From an uncultured Neptuniibacter sp. (GTDB lineage Bacteria; Pseudomonadota; Gammaproteobacteria; Pseudomonadales; Balneatricaceae): a DNA stretch of 64,000 nucleotides. The DNA lies in assembly GCF_947498015.1 (NCBI RefSeq), contig NZ_CANMIR010000003.1, positions 124,001-188,000 on the forward strand, given 5' to 3'. A program made the position numbers and the translations under genes. Below the pieces are notes generated by a model that was not told the origin of the DNA, did no database searches, and saw only the letters and a list, made by a program, of their open reading frames with translations. Positions 61,692 through 64,000 of the stretch are shown here, in pieces (position 1 is the stretch's first letter; the number at the start of each line of letters is the position of its first letter).

Positions 61692-62783
61692 TTACACCTC
61701 CTGAGGAAAAGCCAGTAAGTTGAAGTAAGCGTTGGCAGTCTTTTCCAGATTGCCGGTACTAAGCACAAATTTGCGTGGGTTATGACAAAACGGCGAATAG
61801 TGCAGCCGCAGAATCGCGTTGAGCAGGGCCTGGCTGCTGCCTGGTTTGACCACCTCACAGGCATGAGGGCAGACGATACTGCGACAACCTCCCACATCAG
61901 TGACGATTACCGGCACACCGCATGCCTGAGCTTCCAGAGGCGAGAGCGGCAACCCCTCATTTAACGAAGGCAGGCAGAACATATCGATAGCGTGGTAGAG
62001 GGGTAATGTGTCATCGAGGTGCCCCAGGAAAAAGACACGTTCAGCAATGCCAAGGCGGCAGGCTTCATTCTCAAGATGCTTCCGTAGCGTGCCACTGCCC
62101 GCAAGCACCAGGCTGATATCGGTATATGAACGGCTTAATGCTTTGAGTAGAAACTCATGGCCTTTCACAGATTCAAGACGGGCTGCACAACCGATCAGGG
62201 TTCCGCTGGCAGGTAATTTTAGATGTTTACGGGCATTCAGCTTCTCCTGCGGAGTAGCCGGAATAAAACGGTGGGTATCAATGCCGTTTAGAATTACCTC
62301 AGGTCGACTGAAGGGGAAATGGTGTAGCAGTTCACAGGCAACGGCATCACAATCAGCCACCAGTTTTGGCTTTATGACACGTATCAGCAGATTTTGCAGT
62401 CTGCGATTGGCCACTGCATTCAGATGCCAGGCATCATGCTCGGTATGTACATGAGGCAGTTTTAGTAAGCGGGCGGCACCTCCACCATATAGCAAGGGGC
62501 CGATATGATGAGTATGCACGGCACTGGCATTTACCTGTGTTAATGCGCGTTTCAACTCAGTGATCAGACTAAAACGTATTCCAGGCTGCTTGTTAAAGAA
62601 ACGCAGTTGGCTTTGCACCGTTTTAAGCCTTGGCCATTGTTTTAGCGTACTCTGCTCTTCGCCCTCTAGGCTAAAGATATAGACTTTGGCTTTGGAACGG
62701 AGCTGCAGGAGCAGATCCAGGGCCATAGTTTCAATGCCCCCGGGGCGCAAGTGTTGTACTACCTGTACGATGACGGGTTTCAT
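61692..62783 (-). CDS. Family 4 glycosyltransferase
   Basis: A 363-residue GT-B-fold enzyme. The N-terminus QVVQHLRPGGIETMALDLL is the usual GT4 start. The nucleotide-sugar region has IGCAARLESVKGHEFLLKAL and the E-x7-E motif in LPSLNEGLPLSPLEAQACGVPVIVTDVGG. It probably adds one sugar of the repeat unit. It overlaps the Wzz-like gene by 4 bases (ATGA), so they are co-translated. Confidence 0.93.
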   Translation of the reverse strand: MKPVIVQVVQHLRPGGIETMALDLLLQLRSKAKVYIFSLEGEEQSTLKQWPRLKTVQSQLRFFNKQPGIRFSLITELKRALTQVNASAVHTHHIGPLLYGGGAARLLKLPHVHTEHDAWHLNAVANRRLQNLLIRVIKPKLVADCDAVACELLHHFPFSRPEVILNGIDTHRFIPATPQEKLNARKHLKLPASGTLIGCAARLESVKGHEFLLKALSRSYTDISLVLAGSGTLRKHLENEACRLGIAERVFFLGHLDDTLPLYHAIDMFCLPSLNEGLPLSPLEAQACGVPVIVTDVGGCRSIVCPHACEVVKPGSSQALLNAILRLHYSPFCHNPRKFVLSTGNLEKTANAYFNLLAFPQEV

Positions 62784-64000
62784 GATCGTGGCTCCTCTGC
62801 AAGGTCAGATTGATTATTCATAGATGGGATTCGGGCCAGAACCGGGACGTTGAGCATCTCACTCAAAGTGTCTTTGCGGCGGATACTGGTATCTAAAAGC
62901 TCAGCGACAACAGCCAGCCCCAACCCCAGCCCGATGCCTGCAACCAGTCCAGCCAAAACAAAGATCGGTATTGGTAAATTGATCGGCGCAAGGGGATCAA
63001 ACGGCGGATCGATCAGTTTGACCCGCTCACTCTCTTCGTTTTTGCCCAGGGAACGGGTCACACGTGCCATCTCATAGCGCTCAGCCAGCTCCTGATAGAT
63101 CTTCTGGCGAACCTGTATATCTCGCTCCAACTCTTTGAGTCGACGCTCATGCTGTCCATACCCATTAACTTTATTCTGTAGTTTTGCGATCTCGCTGTTG
63201 AGTGAGCTGACCTCCTGGCTAAGGCGCTCTATATGGTCATCCGCCTGCTGCAGGCGTTCCAGTTGTGAAATAAGCAGAGGGTGCTGAGTAGGGCCCTGCT
63301 CATTTTCCTGTGTGGTAGTTGCGATCGCCCAAAGACGTTCAAGCCGTGCTTTCTTCAAACCGCCCTGATTAAGCTGTTGCATCTGGGCCAGTATCCGGTT
63401 TCGCTCCTTCTCAAGGGATTCCAACCTCGCCAGTACGTTCTGAACCTGACTGTGCTGATCGGTATAGCGGGCCCTTAGCTGGGTTAACTCAGCCATCACG
63501 TTAATGATCGATTCTTCAATTTTCCCTACAACCGGATTGGTTTGAGAGAGGCGCATAGCGAGACTCGCTTGAGCTGCTTTAGCCCCCTCTAGTTCGATAC
63601 GACGCTCCGCCATATAGCTCTGGAGTTCAGACAATCGGGCGACGTTGGCACTGTGTAATCCGGGTAGTTCACTGGCGTAGCGATTTTTATACTCTGCCAG
63701 CGCCTGCTCTGATGCTTGCAGATCTATCCGGCGACTTTCGAGTTCTTCAGACAGAAAACTCTCAGACTGAATAATCGAGGAGCGTTGTGGTGCCAGTACA
63801 CGCTCAACAAAACGCATACTGACCATTGTAAGAGTGTCTTTCATCTCCTGTTTATCTTCCGAACGGTAGGTGATTTTGATCAGGTTATCGCCCACCAGGC
63901 GAGCATTGAGTGCGCGGGATAACTCCGAGATGATCCACGCTCTCTGTTTCTCATCCATCTCCTCAGAGATCAATTCTCGTTGCAAAGCAACATCAGCAAG
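62780..64000 (-). CDS. Wzz/GNVR chain-length determinant protein, C-terminal part (cut by window edge)
   Basis: 407 codons are open to the window edge, so the N-terminus with the first membrane helix is missing. A Wzz-type region with VLAPQRSSIIQSESFLSEELE and a long coiled coil (about 200 residues, DIQVRQKIYQELAERYEMARV at its end) lead to LIDPPFDPLAPINLPIPIFVLAGLVAG, the proline-rich segment before the second transmembrane helix. No kinase domain follows; the ATPase partner is separate (55529). It belongs to the GumC/EpsB/SypD-type periplasmic co-polymerases. More cluster genes are expected to the right of the window. Confidence 0.93.
   Translation of the reverse strand, partial: LADVALQRELISEEMDEKQRAWIISELSRALNARLVGDNLIKITYRSEDKQEMKDTLTMVSMRFVERVLAPQRSSIIQSESFLSEELESRRIDLQASEQALAEYKNRYASELPGLHSANVARLSELQSYMAERRIELEGAKAAQASLAMRLSQTNPVVGKIEESIINVMAELTQLRARYTDQHSQVQNVLARLESLEKERNRILAQMQQLNQGGLKKARLERLWAIATTTQENEQGPTQHPLLISQLERLQQADDHIERLSQEVSSLNSEIAKLQNKVNGYGQHERRLKELERDIQVRQKIYQELAERYEMARVTRSLGKNEESERVKLIDPPFDPLAPINLPIPIFVLAGLVAGIGLGLGLAVVAELLDTSIRRKDTLSEMLNVPVLARIPSMNNQSDLAEEPRS

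Overview
The window looks like the chromosome of a marine gammaproteobacterium of the Oceanospirillales type (Neptunomonas, Amphritea or Marinobacterium-like). This rests on the conserved order HAD phosphatase-sppA-yceF-yceD-rpmF-plsX-fabD-fabG-acpP-fabF-pabC-mltG-tmk-holB-pilZ-tatD, on tusDCBE beside yccA, on a moderate GC content, and on a rhombosortase/GlyGly-CTERM pair. No insertion sequence, prophage or CRISPR array was seen. The genus is an inference and was not tested by a search.

Layout. 1-6060: divergent ppsR/ppsA, a tiny CCGSCS protein, then a rhombosortase beside a VIT/von Willebrand A protein that carries a rhombosortase-type tail. 6186-12387: two regulators, a YdiJ-type D-2-hydroxyacid dehydrogenase, a SPOR lipoprotein and rraA. 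12388-13672: a hemerythrin-like protein and an NsrR repressor with NsrR-like operators in front of both, which forms a small nitric-oxide response unit. 13795-27124: the fatty-acid and cell-envelope housekeeping cluster. 27261-42123: malate dehydrogenase, yjbQ, cheW, tusEBCD, yccA, truC, mtnN, an aminotransferase, thioredoxin-like proteins, uvrC and pgsA. 42213-42480: tRNA-Gly, tRNA-Cys and tRNA-Leu behind a strong promoter.

42618-64000 is the most interesting part. It runs without an unrelated gene through a nitric-oxide sensor (H-NOX) with its kinase, an HTH-receiver protein, receiver-HDOD, a PhnD-like binding protein with a membrane kinase, a receiver with a degenerate HD-GYP domain, a hybrid kinase ending in Hpt, a sigma-54 activator, a HATPase-receiver-PP2C protein and a STAS protein. 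It then enters a polysaccharide export and synthesis cluster: six-repeat SLBB exporter, degenerate BY-kinase ATPase, initiating sugar transferase, two glycosyltransferases, a VanZ-like protein and a Wzz/GNVR chain-length protein cut by the window edge. Part by part, the regulators match the Vibrio fischeri Syp system (SypF, SypG, SypE, SypA). The STAS gene has a well-spaced sigma-54 promoter with a perfect TTCTCA-N3-TGAGAA palindrome about 108 bp upstream of the predicted start of transcription. My reading is a nitric-oxide-responsive, partner-switched, sigma-54-driven exopolysaccharide (biofilm) locus in which sensor and output genes lie together. The gene identities are well supported. The wiring between them is inference.
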